From a virus, in the IMG/VR virus record IMGVR_UViG_3300000956_000066, positions 1 through 30,129 of that record: 30,129 bases of DNA; one strand, written 5' to 3'. A program made the position numbers and the translations under genes. The stretch's first letter is position 1. Each line of letters begins with the position of its first letter. Shown here one piece after another: positions 1 to 6,460 of this stretch. Under the pieces are notes generated by a model. The model was not told the DNA's origin. It did no database searches and saw nothing but the letters and a program-made list of their open reading frames with translations.

Positions 1-20
1 GGGTCAGTTGCCAACCCTCT

Positions 21-39
21 GAACCGTTGAGGCCGGTTC
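21..39. other. 6-bp stem-loop in the leftward leader
   Basis: GAACCG (21-26) and CGGTTC (34-39) form a 6-bp stem around a 7-base loop. It lies about 45 bases downstream of the proposed leftward promoter start, where lambda carries nutL boxB. The size suits a boxB-like element, but no N-like gene is visible in the window, so any antitermination role is a guess. It lacks a T-run and is not a typical intrinsic terminator. Confidence 0.25.
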
Positions 40-83
40 ATCGCTGCCTTCCATCTGGCCGGTTGTTATCCGGCGATGGATAG

Positions 84-113
84 ACATTACCTGTGGGTAA
101 CGATACTGGTCAA
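84..113 (-). promoter_or_regulatory. Probable early leftward promoter (PL-like)
   Basis: On the - strand there is a -35 box TTGACC (113-108, 5 of 6 to consensus), an 18-base spacer and a weak -10 TAATGT (89-84). One operator (113-126) abuts the -35 box and another (87-100) covers the spacer and -10 edge. This is the same geometry as at the rightward promoter near 979-1007. It should drive genes to the left of position 1, which are not in the window. Confidence 0.5.
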
Positions 114-126
114 TACCTATAGGTAA
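87..126. promoter_or_regulatory. Left operator pair (OL-like), TTACC-N4-GGTAA
   Basis: Two 14-bp dyads share the form TTACC-N4-GGTAA. Positions 87-100 (TTACCTGTGGGTAA) are a perfect match; positions 113-126 (ATACCTATAGGTAA) differ at one base. Centres are 26 bp apart. The same motif occurs three times on the other side of the repressor gene. Two arrays flanking a repressor are the lambda OL/OR arrangement. Repressor binding is inferred from position and symmetry. Confidence 0.7.
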
Positions 127-143
127 TTATTTTTCGGGCAGGC

Positions 144-171
144 GAAAAAAAACCCGCTGAAGGAGCGGGCT
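144..171 (-). terminator. Intrinsic terminator of the repressor gene
   Basis: CCCGCT (153-158) and AGCGGG (164-169) pair around a 5-base loop. Read on the - strand, the stem is followed by a run of eight T's (the A-run at 145-152). It lies just downstream of the repressor stop codon at 196 and would end repressor transcription before the leftward promoter region. Confidence 0.85.
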
Positions 172-195
172 TGATGTGTTTGTTTTAGCGCGGCG

Positions 196-930
196 CTAAA
201 GGAGAACTGAATACCAGAAGACTTTTCCGATCACGATGATGTCTTTCTGAAGCATGTCGTCTGCGCTGTATTCCTCATCGGGATGTTCGTCCCGGTTGTA
301 GCTTCGCATTCTGATGCCGCCACCTGGCGCCCGATACAGAGTTTTAACTCTGAGCTGACCCCCATGGTTGAGCGCGTACATTTTGCCGTCTGTAATTGCG
401 GTGCAGCCTTGATCTACACCCACCGTGCTTCCGTGGGGTAGTACCGGCTCCATGCTGTTTCCACTGACCGTCACACATACAGCCTCGCTTGGCTGCACAT
501 TCTGACGTCGGAGAGTCATCTTCCCGAAGCGCAGCTTTTGTTTATGTGATGGCTCTACCACTGTCTTGCCGCTACCGGCTGACAGCTCAACTTCCTTGAG
601 GAATGGCACGTACACCTCATCTTCGTCCAGCGGTGTCTCATCGTCCCAAACCGAAAAAGGGCCCAGGTATTCAGCGTTACTAACGACTTCCGAGGGCTTC
701 ATACCTTCTCGGTCGAGTTGGTAACGCTCCAGGCCGAGCTTCGCTTCGATATCTCGTGCGAAGTCTTCCCCGATGTTTTTACTACCAGCTGAGGAGGGCG
801 CTGTCGAGAGGCAGCGCGAGATGTAATTGGCGCTCCGACCTAAAGCATCGGCCAATCTGGCCTGCTTTCCATCAAAACGCTGCTTCATAAGTGTCCGCAA
901 ATTGTCGCGGCGAATATCTGAAATTTCCAT
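196..930 (-). CDS. CI/LexA-type phage repressor (XRE domain + S24 peptidase)
   Basis: Prophage master repressor that keeps lysogeny by binding operators on both sides of its own gene. The 244-residue product has an N-terminal helix-turn-helix region (about 1-70) and a C-terminal LexA-like S24 peptidase domain (about 105-244). The usual self-cleavage site is visible as Ala118-Gly119. The catalytic pair is Ser159 (in the SGNSM motif) and Lys196 (in RVKTLY). The protein should therefore be inactivated by RecA-stimulated autocleavage after DNA damage. The start is uncertain. The frame stays open to 1044, but that would translate straight through the operators. ATG at 945 has an AGGA directly against it, which is too close to act as a ribosome site. 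ATG at 930 begins MEISDIRR, typical of this family, so I chose it. The gene is divergent from the Cro-like gene and has its own terminator. Confidence 0.93.
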   Translation of the reverse strand: MEISDIRRDNLRTLMKQRFDGKQARLADALGRSANYISRCLSTAPSSAGSKNIGEDFARDIEAKLGLERYQLDREGMKPSEVVSNAEYLGPFSVWDDETPLDEDEVYVPFLKEVELSAGSGKTVVEPSHKQKLRFGKMTLRRQNVQPSEAVCVTVSGNSMEPVLPHGSTVGVDQGCTAITDGKMYALNHGGQLRVKTLYRAPGGGIRMRSYNRDEHPDEEYSADDMLQKDIIVIGKVFWYSVLL

Positions 931-950
931 CCGCAAATCATCCATTCCTG

Positions 951-1003
951 TTACCAAAAGGTAAATCACCTGCGGGTATTGCTTTGAGATTACCTGCGGG
1001 TAA
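951..1003. promoter_or_regulatory. Right operator array (OR-like), three TTACC-N4-GGTAA dyads
   Basis: Three 14-bp dyads lie between the divergent repressor and Cro-like genes: 951-964 (TTACCAAAAGGTAA, perfect arms), 966-979 (TCACCTGCGGGTAT, two changes) and 990-1003 (TTACCTGCGGGTAA, perfect arms). Centre-to-centre spacing is 15 and 24 bp. The third lies inside the rightward promoter spacer and the second abuts its -35 box, so occupancy should block rightward transcription. The first is closest to the repressor start and could serve autoregulation, as OR3 does in lambda. Confidence 0.78.
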
Positions 1004-1007
1004 TAAT
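979..1007 (+). promoter_or_regulatory. Early rightward promoter (PR-like)
   Basis: A -35 TTGCTT (979-984), 17-base spacer and -10 AATAAT (1002-1007, 5 of 6) place a start near 1014, just before the strong ribosome site AAGGAGG at 1021-1027. The operator at 990-1003 fills most of the spacer. The -35 is only a moderate match, so the assignment leans on position and operator overlap. Confidence 0.6.
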
Positions 1008-1033
1008 CCAAGGCATCTAAAAGGAGGCCCGAT

Positions 1034-1264
1034 ATGCGGACCAAAAATCCTCAACTTCTTGAGTGGCTCAAAACAGCAAGCGATGCCGCGGTTATCAGCA
1101 CCGGCACCAGCCGTGCGTATCTGCGGCTGATCGCTTACGGCCACAAGACTGCTTCCGCCGAAATTGCAGCTCGTACCGAGTCAGCGACCGGAGGAGCGGT
1201 GACGCGCAAAGCGCTGAGGCCTGATGACTGGAAGCAGATCTGGCCAGAACTCGCAGTGGCGTGA
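1034..1264 (+). CDS. Cro/YdaS-like transcriptional regulator
   Basis: A 76-residue DNA-binding protein, first gene of the rightward early operon and divergent from the repressor. The sequence has the compact helical layout of YdaS/Cro-type regulators: an N-terminal helical segment, a helix-turn-helix around SAEIAARTESATGG (about residues 41-54), and a C-terminal RKALRPDDWKQIWPEL segment common in this family. The ATG at 1034 follows a near-perfect Shine-Dalgarno AAGGAGG with 6 bases between. By position it should compete with the repressor for the operators at 951-1003 and favour lytic growth. That role is inferred. Confidence 0.82.
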   Translation: MRTKNPQLLEWLKTASDAAVISTGTSRAYLRLIAYGHKTASAEIAARTESATGGAVTRKALRPDDWKQIWPELAVA

Positions 1265-1364
1265 CATCCGTTTCGTTAAGCCAATTATCCGGGACGGAAT
1301 TGGCCAAGAACAGAGCACCGGATTAGCTGTTGATTCATCCAGTACCCAAATGACAGGCACAAAA

Positions 1365-1390
1365 AAGCCGGTGGCTAGACCGGCTTCTTC
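1365..1390 (+). terminator. Hairpin terminator after the Cro-like gene (tR1-like)
   Basis: AAGCCGGT (1365-1372) pairs with ACCGGCTT (1379-1386) around a 6-base loop. The + strand tail is TTCTTC rather than a pure T-run, whereas the - strand side has six T's (A-run 1361-1366). It may act as an early attenuator on the rightward transcript. The roughly 150 bases from 1265 to 1416 hold no convincing gene. Confidence 0.55.
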
Positions 1391-1416
1391 ACAACACAAA
1401 CACTTGAGGGGCCATT

Positions 1417-2118
1417 ATGAACACGATCGTCGCTCCAAGCAATACGGTCACCATGTCGAGCCGGGAGATCGCCGAGCTCACTGGGAAACAGCATCAGCAT
1501 GTCATGCGCGACACCAAGCGCATGCTCGGTGACCTTGGTTTCGATGCGTCCACTTTTGGACGCATCTACCACGACGGCCTGAACCGTCAGCAAACTGAAT
1601 ACGTACTCGGCCAGGACCTGGTCGTCACCTTGCTCGCCGGCTACAGCGCACCGCTTCGCTTCCGTGTCGTGACACGTTTGCACGAACTTGAAAACGTGTC
1701 ACGACAGGCTGTCACGATTCCCCAGACCTTGCCTGAAGCCCTCCGGTTCGCCGCGCTGCAAGCTGAACAGAATCTCCAACTCCAGCAAGTGATCGACAAG
1801 CAGGCGCCGAAGGTCGAAGCGCTTCATCGACTGGCCAAAACCCAGAGTGACGTCTGCATCACCACGGCCGCCCAGATCCTTGGCGTTCGGCCAACCCGCC
1901 TTTTCGACTGGCTGAGCCAGAACCGGTGGATCCATCGGCGCACCGCGCGTTCAAGTTGGGTTGCGTATCAGCCACGCCTGAACACCGGCTGGCTGAAGCA
2001 CAAGCTGGTCAAAGTCGGTGACGGGGAAGGGCAGGACATTAAGGTAGTCGAGCAAGTGATGGTGACCCGCTCGGGCATGGTCACGCTCGCCGAACAACTT
2101 CAAGGAATCACGCTGTGA
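1417..2118 (+). CDS. Rha-family/KilAC phage regulatory (antirepressor-like) protein
   Basis: A 233-residue two-domain phage regulator. The N-terminal 90 residues (SSREIAELTGKQHQHVMRD, then the FGRIYHDG...Y..G.DL segment) match the Rha regulatory domain. From about residue 125 to the end there is a KilAC-type antirepressor domain (TTAAQILGVRPTRLFDWLSQ, then W.AYQ and the VTRSGM.TLAEQL end). Such proteins modulate the lysis-lysogeny choice or interfere with hosts, but exact partners vary. It lies where lambda has cII and is translationally coupled to the replication gene by a GTGA overlap. The start ATG is preceded by a GAGGGG ribosome site. Confidence 0.85.
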   Translation: MNTIVAPSNTVTMSSREIAELTGKQHQHVMRDTKRMLGDLGFDASTFGRIYHDGLNRQQTEYVLGQDLVVTLLAGYSAPLRFRVVTRLHELENVSRQAVTIPQTLPEALRFAALQAEQNLQLQQVIDKQAPKVEALHRLAKTQSDVCITTAAQILGVRPTRLFDWLSQNRWIHRRTARSSWVAYQPRLNTGWLKHKLVKVGDGEGQDIKVVEQVMVTRSGMVTLAEQLQGITL

Positions 2119-2909
2119 GCGTTCAAGCAATGTCCTGGGCGCTCTCTCTGCCCATTCAGTCACTGAAAGATTCGAGTGCGCGTCATGTGTTGCTGTGCCT
2201 GGCCAACTATGCCGGCTCGAACGGTGCCGGCGCCTTCCCTTCGGCATCAACCCTGGCTCAAGACACCGGCCTTTCCGAGCGAACTGTCCGTTACAAGCTG
2301 GACGTACTGGAGTCGTCCGGGTTGATCCAGAAGGGCAATCAGGCGATCGCCGCCGTGCACATCGATCGCCATGACCGCCGCCCAGTAGTTTACGACCTTC
2401 AACTATTGCGGGGTGCAAACCCTGCACCCCGTACAAAACGGGGTGCAGATGACGCACCGGGGTGCAACTCACAACAGAACGGGGTGCAGCCTGGAACAGA
2501 ACGGGGTGCAGAGGCTGCACCCAATACATCAATTAACCATCAAGGAACCGAACAGCAGCAGCGGCAGCCGATTGCCGATGTGATTGCTGAACAGGATCAG
2601 GCAGCCATCGAGTCGCTGGATGACCGCCAACGCTTCGCCATGTTCGCCGCTTGGACTCCGAACGAAAAGTCGCTGACTGATCAGCTCGCTATCGCAAGGC
2701 TTCCCGCAGAGGTCATCACCGACCAACTGCTGGAAACGTTCATGGGTTTTTACGTTGCCCGCCCGGCGTCAGTGCAGAGCGCTGCGGGTTGGTGCTTCGA
2801 ACTGGTCAAGTGGGCAAAGCGAGACAGAACCAGAACCGCCGGCGCCGCAGCACAGACGGATGAGTTCGACGACACCGATATCGAATGGATGAATGGGGGC
2901 GCCAAATGA
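2115..2909 (+). CDS. Phage replication initiator (O-like), HTH + DnaT-like C-terminus
   Basis: A 264-residue protein with a helix-turn-helix near residues 42-74 (STLAQDTGLSERTVRYKLD) typical of phage replication initiators. A low-complexity Gly/Ala/Pro linker follows (about 99-140). The C-terminal region (about 170-240, with FAAWTPNE...GFYVARP...W..ELVKWAKR) resembles DnaT-like single-strand-binding domains. The start GTG overlaps the previous stop as GTGA; an in-frame ATG at 2130 is an alternative. The linker DNA carries a repeat cluster that looks like the replication origin, so gene and origin are combined as in lambda O. It overlaps the next gene by ATGA. Confidence 0.85.
   Translation: MSVQAMSWALSLPIQSLKDSSARHVLLCLANYAGSNGAGAFPSASTLAQDTGLSERTVRYKLDVLESSGLIQKGNQAIAAVHIDRHDRRPVVYDLQLLRGANPAPRTKRGADDAPGCNSQQNGVQPGTERGAEAAPNTSINHQGTEQQQRQPIADVIAEQDQAAIESLDDRQRFAMFAAWTPNEKSLTDQLAIARLPAEVITDQLLETFMGFYVARPASVQSAAGWCFELVKWAKRDRTRTAGAAAQTDEFDDTDIEWMNGGAK
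2410..2522. repeat. Iteron-like repeats, candidate replication origin
   Basis: The octamer GGGGTGCA occurs five times in direct orientation (2410-2417, 2440-2447, 2459-2466, 2481-2488, 2503-2510) and twice inverted (2423-2430; 2516-2522 with 7 of 8 bases). The last three direct copies are spaced exactly 22 bp apart and share a longer ACGGGGTGCA-type core. An AT-richer stretch (about 2522-2548) follows. In lambda, O-protein iterons and an adjacent AT-rich segment sit inside gene O in the same way. The origin role is inferred. Confidence 0.7.
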
Positions 2910-3607
2910 AAACGGTTTCCACGGTAGCGGCTCAGGCCATGACCAAGGTTCGCAGCGGCGAATTCATCGAAGCAAACGCCGAGATTACGGTGCAAGCCCA
3001 ACAAGATCAGGCTCGCGAAACCGGCAAGGTGATCAACCAGCTGTTCCGTCAGATGCGCTCGATCCGCACGGCATGGCGTCAAGCCTGGCCGGACAAGAAG
3101 GCGTACATGGAATCGAAAGCTACCTGGCTACAGGCATTCATCGAGAATGGCATCTGCACCCAAGAGCAGATCGATATCGGCCTGATCCGTTGCCGCGCCG
3201 AGCCTTCCGACTTCATCCCGAGTGTCGGCAAGTTCATTCAAGGCTGCGTGCCTTCACCGGAAATGCTTAACCCACCCATGCCAAGCGTCGAAGCCGCTTA
3301 CAAGCAGGCCCTGCGCAACTGTCACCCAACGATGCACGGTGTTGCGAAGTGGTTTCACCCAGCCGTCTACCATGCGACCGCCGCCGCCGGATTCAACAGT
3401 CTGCCACTGCTCAGCAGGGAGCTTGGCCTGATCAGCTTCGAGAAGCGGTATCTGGAGCAGGTTCGCAAGGTCTGGATGGGCATTCCGCTAGGCCCGGTAC
3501 CGGTAGCTGAGCTGGCTGCACCGCCAGCTGAACGCACCCCTGAAGTTGGCAATCAAGCCTTGGCCGCTCTCCGCGCCATGCGATCGGGAGGTGCCGCCCG
3601 TGCCTGA
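2906..3607 (+). CDS. Replication protein P (helicase-loader type)
   Basis: A 233-residue protein resembling lambda-P-type replication proteins: INQLFRQMRSIRTAWRQAWPDKK near the N-terminus, then WLQAFIENGICTQEQIDIGLIRCR, PSVGKFIQGC and a helical C-terminal half ending in an Ala-rich tail. Proteins of this family recruit host DnaB helicase to the origin with the O-like initiator. The frame opens earlier (2885), but ATG 2906 overlaps the previous stop as ATGA and has a GGGGG ribosome site, so it is preferred. The gene pair O-like/P-like matches lambdoid replication modules. Confidence 0.85.
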   Translation: MKTVSTVAAQAMTKVRSGEFIEANAEITVQAQQDQARETGKVINQLFRQMRSIRTAWRQAWPDKKAYMESKATWLQAFIENGICTQEQIDIGLIRCRAEPSDFIPSVGKFIQGCVPSPEMLNPPMPSVEAAYKQALRNCHPTMHGVAKWFHPAVYHATAAAGFNSLPLLSRELGLISFEKRYLEQVRKVWMGIPLGPVPVAELAAPPAERTPEVGNQALAALRAMRSGGAARA

Positions 3608-3809
3608 CTCTCGCCTTGCGTCGACCAACCCAGCGGACTATCGCTACGCCGTGCACTGCTGCGGCTACAAGTGGGAACTGAGCGACAAGCCCGACCGTGC
3701 CGTCGCACTGTTCGAGCATTCATCGGCTGCGCTGAAGTTTGGCCAGGGGATGTGGCCATCTACCTACGAAGTAATCGACGTCATCACAGGGGAACGGGTA
3801 TGCGCGTGA
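3600..3809 (+). CDS. Small hypothetical phage protein
   Basis: A 69-residue protein with no domain I can name. The start is GTG 3600, with GGGAGG at 3586-3591 eight bases before it; the upstream extension of the frame lies inside the P-like gene. It overlaps that gene by 8 bases and the next gene by 10, so it is part of a tightly coupled operon. Visible features are an aromatic N-terminal segment (YRYAVHCCGYKW) and no membrane segment. Confidence 0.65.
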   Translation: MPDSRLASTNPADYRYAVHCCGYKWELSDKPDRAVALFEHSSAALKFGQGMWPSTYEVIDVITGERVCA

Positions 3810-4102
3810 CCTCGAAGAAACTCCGCGCCTCGGCCAACGGCCAGGACTGCACCGTTAGGAACCCCGGCACCTGCAACTTCGACCCGGCCACGACGGTGCT
3901 CGCCCATCTGCCTTGCGGGCAAAAGGGCATGGGAATGAAGGGCTTCGACACGGTCGCCGTTTTCGCGTGCAGCGCTTGCCACGACGTCATCGACGGCCGC
4001 GCCACTGGTGCCGTTGATTGGCAGGACATGCCGCGCGCCATCGCCGAAACACATGAGGCCCTGATACGGGCCGGAATACTCACCGTGAAGGGGGCCGCAT
4101 GA
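3800..4102 (+). CDS. DUF1364 nuclease-domain protein
   Basis: A 100-residue protein of the DUF1364 family, described as an HNH-like nuclease domain found in lambdoid phage nin-type regions. Likely metal ligands or catalytic residues are Cys17, Cys25, His36, Cys39, Cys57, Cys60 and His61, within AHLPCGQKGMGMKG and CSACHDVIDGR. The start ATG 3800 follows an AGGGGAA ribosome site. The role is probably in late recombination or processing of replicating DNA; this is inferred from its place between replication genes and a second nuclease. It ends in an ATGA overlap with the next small gene. Confidence 0.8.
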   Translation: MRVTSKKLRASANGQDCTVRNPGTCNFDPATTVLAHLPCGQKGMGMKGFDTVAVFACSACHDVIDGRATGAVDWQDMPRAIAETHEALIRAGILTVKGAA

Positions 4103-4209
4103 TCGATCCTACCAGCTTGCTCGTTCTGATGATTCTCGCCAGTGGCGGGCTTATTGAACTCTGTCGGCGCATCAACGACCGGCAACGGAAAGCGCGAGGT
4201 GAGAAATGA
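4099..4209 (+). CDS. 36-residue predicted membrane protein
   Basis: This tiny gene is defined by ATGA overlaps at both ends: its ATG uses the last A of the previous gene, and its TGA overlaps the ATG of the next at 4206. The product has one hydrophobic segment (about residues 6-19, SLLVLMILASGGLI) followed by a strongly basic tail rich in Arg and Lys. That pattern predicts a single membrane helix with a cytoplasmic positive tail. I do not recognise a family. Both overlaps and the coherent membrane topology argue that it is real. Confidence 0.6.
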   Translation: MIDPTSLLVLMILASGGLIELCRRINDRQRKARGEK

Positions 4210-4400
4210 AGATCTTTCTCTACATCCAGGCTGCGATCTCAGTCCTGATTGTGACTCTGCATGGGGTGGCACAACTGCTTGGGTCTCCAAAAAGCAGTGA
4301 GCACCTACTGCACGCCTACACAGTTGTGATCATTTGCCTGTCTGCCATCTGGATTCATGGCGCAGTAGTTACGCAGAAAACCCAAGGCGAGCGCAAATGA
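4206..4400 (+). CDS. Two-helix membrane protein, hypothetical
   Basis: A 64-residue protein with two clear hydrophobic stretches (about 3-25 and 37-56) joined by a short polar loop, so it should be a small inner-membrane hairpin. The C-terminal tail is basic (TQKTQGERK). It is coupled by ATGA overlaps to the 36-residue membrane gene before it and to the VRR-NUC nuclease gene after it. No family is recognised. Possible roles include superinfection exclusion, but nothing in the sequence proves this. Confidence 0.65.
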   Translation: MKIFLYIQAAISVLIVTLHGVAQLLGSPKSSEHLLHAYTVVIICLSAIWIHGAVVTQKTQGERK

Positions 4401-4813
4401 AGCTGTTCAAGCAGAAGCCAGTACGCGCAAAACGCATCGACCGCGAAGGCCTCGAACAGGCCGCGCTGATCACTGAGTTGCGAATTCGCATGCCCGAAGT
4501 CGCAGAGCTGATCTACCACGTTCCGAACGGTGGGCACCGTCTGAAGAAAGTAGCGGCTGAGTTGAAAGAGCAGGGTGTAGTCGCCGGCGTTCCCGATCTG
4601 GTGCTTACCATGGCCCGCGGCGGGTACTTCGGACTGTACATCGAGTTCAAGGCGACACCGCCCAATGCCGCTCCCGTCTCGGACAGCCAGCACAAATGGA
4701 TTCGCAAGCTGAGCGATCAGGGTTATCTCGCCGTGGTATGTCGTGGCCACTTCGATGCGATGGAGCAGATCCGCGCCTACTTGCGCATGGCTCCAACCGT
4801 GGTGGCTGCATGA
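4397..4813 (+). CDS. VRR-NUC domain nuclease
   Basis: A 138-residue protein made almost entirely of a VRR-NUC (PD-(D/E)XK superfamily) domain. Visible motifs are the VAGVPDLVL segment with Asp67, the YIEFKA segment with Glu83 and Lys85, and a QHKW helix with Gln98. Stand-alone phage VRR-NUC proteins are thought to act as structure-specific endonucleases, likely resolving branched DNA before packaging. The start ATG 4397 is fixed by the ATGA overlap with the upstream membrane gene. It overlaps the integrase gene in the same way. Confidence 0.88.
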   Translation: MKLFKQKPVRAKRIDREGLEQAALITELRIRMPEVAELIYHVPNGGHRLKKVAAELKEQGVVAGVPDLVLTMARGGYFGLYIEFKATPPNAAPVSDSQHKWIRKLSDQGYLAVVCRGHFDAMEQIRAYLRMAPTVVAA

Positions 4814-6090
4814 GCGAGACGATGCTGACCACCTTCTCAGATGCCGAGATCCGGCGCCAGGCCGGCAACGCAGATGTTCGAGACATGCGTGATGCGCGGT
4901 ACCCGGGCGTGTATTTCCGTTTCCACCAGAACCGCGAACGCGGCTCGTGGCACCTGGTGGTCGGCAAGAAGTGGGAGAAGATCGCCGGCTTCCCGGAGCT
5001 GCCGACGAAGGGACTGATCAGCGCGCTGCCCAAGATTCGCGAGCGTCTAGCGATCGATCCGAAGGCCTCGGCCGCCGCCGGCACGCTGCAGACCGTCGGC
5101 CAACTGCTGGACTGGTTCATGGTCCGTCAATCGACGGAGCGAAGCCTCTCGTCGAAACGGCGCGCCACCAACACCTCAATCATCACTTGCCACCTCAAGC
5201 CTCGCCTCAGTGATCTGCTGGTGGACGAGGTCGACCGGTCCGCCTTGGACAAGCTGGTGATGTGGCCGATGCAGGCCGAGATGTCGCTGTCGTATGTCAG
5301 GCTGATGTGGGGCGTGCTGGTCGTCGCGTTCCGGCAGGCCGAGAAGCTGCGCCTTATCGCCAAGAACCCAATCGCCGGGTTCAAGTTCACCGACTTCACC
5401 AAGGCCCGCATCCTGCCCAAGCCGTCGCGCTTGCGTGCCGTGCAGCTGGAGGAGGTGATCGGGCAACTGGCTGAGGCCTTCGACCAGTACCCGCAGGACT
5501 GCATGCTGGCCCTGATGATGCTCTGCCATGGCACTCGCGCTGGCGAGACGCGTCAAGCCCGCTGGGCTCACCTGACCCTGGGTGAACAGGGCGAGTGGTT
5601 CATTCCTGCCGAGAACACCAAGACCCGGTGCGAGCATCGTCTGCCACTCACTCATCAAGCCTGCGCGCTGCTGGAGCGGTACCGGGATTGGCAATCGGCC
5701 AAGGGTTACAAGGGCGCCTACATGTTCCCGGCGCGCAACCGAGGACCGATCAGCGACAGCCAGGCCTGCGCCGTATTCACCCGGCTTGGCAAGGGCGAGT
5801 GGACCAGTCATGACCTGCGCAAGGTGGCCCGCACCGGCTGGACTGACCTCGGCGTCGACTTCCTCATTGGCGAGATGCTGGTGAACCATACACTGACCCG
5901 CAACGTGCAGACCTACATCCACACCTCGGCGGAGTTGTTGAAGCGCGAGGCGCTGAACAAGTGGCACGAATGGCTAGACGGGAAGGGCTTCACCCTGATT
6001 CACCGCTCGACCATGGTTAGAAACGAAAATTCGCAGAATGCCGCCGAGGCCTTGAATGGCGCGGCTTCTAGCCAAATCACGAATCCATAA
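4810..6090 (+). CDS. int: Tyrosine-type phage integrase
   Basis: A 426-residue site-specific recombinase that would integrate and excise the phage. The N-terminal arm-binding-like region (to about 90) and core-binding domain (about 95-195) are followed by a catalytic domain with the full set: Arg243 (HGTRAGE), Lys271 (ENTKTR), His334 and Arg337 (SHDLRKVART), His360 (VNHT) and nucleophile Tyr369 (QTYIH). The start ATG 4810 overlaps the nuclease stop as ATGA. The position is odd: it is in the middle of the rightward early operon, far from a phage end, so it would be co-expressed with replication genes. No core attachment site was identified. Confidence 0.93.
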   Translation: MSETMLTTFSDAEIRRQAGNADVRDMRDARYPGVYFRFHQNRERGSWHLVVGKKWEKIAGFPELPTKGLISALPKIRERLAIDPKASAAAGTLQTVGQLLDWFMVRQSTERSLSSKRRATNTSIITCHLKPRLSDLLVDEVDRSALDKLVMWPMQAEMSLSYVRLMWGVLVVAFRQAEKLRLIAKNPIAGFKFTDFTKARILPKPSRLRAVQLEEVIGQLAEAFDQYPQDCMLALMMLCHGTRAGETRQARWAHLTLGEQGEWFIPAENTKTRCEHRLPLTHQACALLERYRDWQSAKGYKGAYMFPARNRGPISDSQACAVFTRLGKGEWTSHDLRKVARTGWTDLGVDFLIGEMLVNHTLTRNVQTYIHTSAELLKREALNKWHEWLDGKGFTLIHRSTMVRNENSQNAAEALNGAASSQITNP

Positions 6091-6106
6091 AAGGCGAGGT
6101 TTAAAA

Positions 6107-6460
6107 ATGGGAATTCAGGTGACTGTTGCCGACCTGGTCGCATTGAAAAACGAGCGAGACCAGCTCAAGGCCGAGAACGAAGCGTTGCGTAATCCAACGC
6201 TCTATTGGAAATGCGAGCCTGGGCTTGGCCTCATCCGTTGCGTGCCAGACGCCCGCTATCGGAAGTTCTCGCCGAGTATCCGTATGCGTTACACCCCCGT
6301 TTTGATGGTCGACGACGAGGCGCTGCGCAAGGACGCCGAGCGTTATCGGTGGTTTCGCGACCACTCGATTGAGATCGTGCATACGTCAACGATTTCATGG
6401 GCATTTCACCTAGATAGATTGATCGATGACGCCAGGAACAAGGTAGCGCGCCATGGTTGA
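6107..6460 (+). CDS. Hypothetical phage protein with N-terminal coiled coil
   Basis: A 117-residue protein. Residues about 5-30 (LVALKNERDQLKAENEALRN) form an obvious coiled coil. The central part contains DAERYRWFRDH, a motif repeatedly seen in small phage early proteins. The start ATG 6107 follows AAGGCGAGG. It overlaps the next gene by 8 bases. Function unknown; its place between integrase and Q suggests an accessory early role. Confidence 0.7.
   Translation: MGIQVTVADLVALKNERDQLKAENEALRNPTLYWKCEPGLGLIRCVPDARYRKFSPSIRMRYTPVLMVDDEALRKDAERYRWFRDHSIEIVHTSTISWAFHLDRLIDDARNKVARHG

Noticed and set aside
67-82. TATCC-N6-GGATA dyad near the left operators as a further operator
   Set aside because: Its half-sites and spacing differ from the TTACC-N4-GGTAA form shared by the other five, so it was not counted.
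931-1044. N-terminal extension of the repressor up to 1044
   Set aside because: It would translate through all three operators and the promoter region, and the encoded segment repeats YPQV from the operator sequence. Starts at 930 or 945 are far more likely.
2410-2522. CRISPR-like interpretation of the GGGGTGCA repeats
   Set aside because: Units are only 8-12 bases, spacing is irregular at first, two copies are inverted and the region is coding. This fits iterons, not a CRISPR array.
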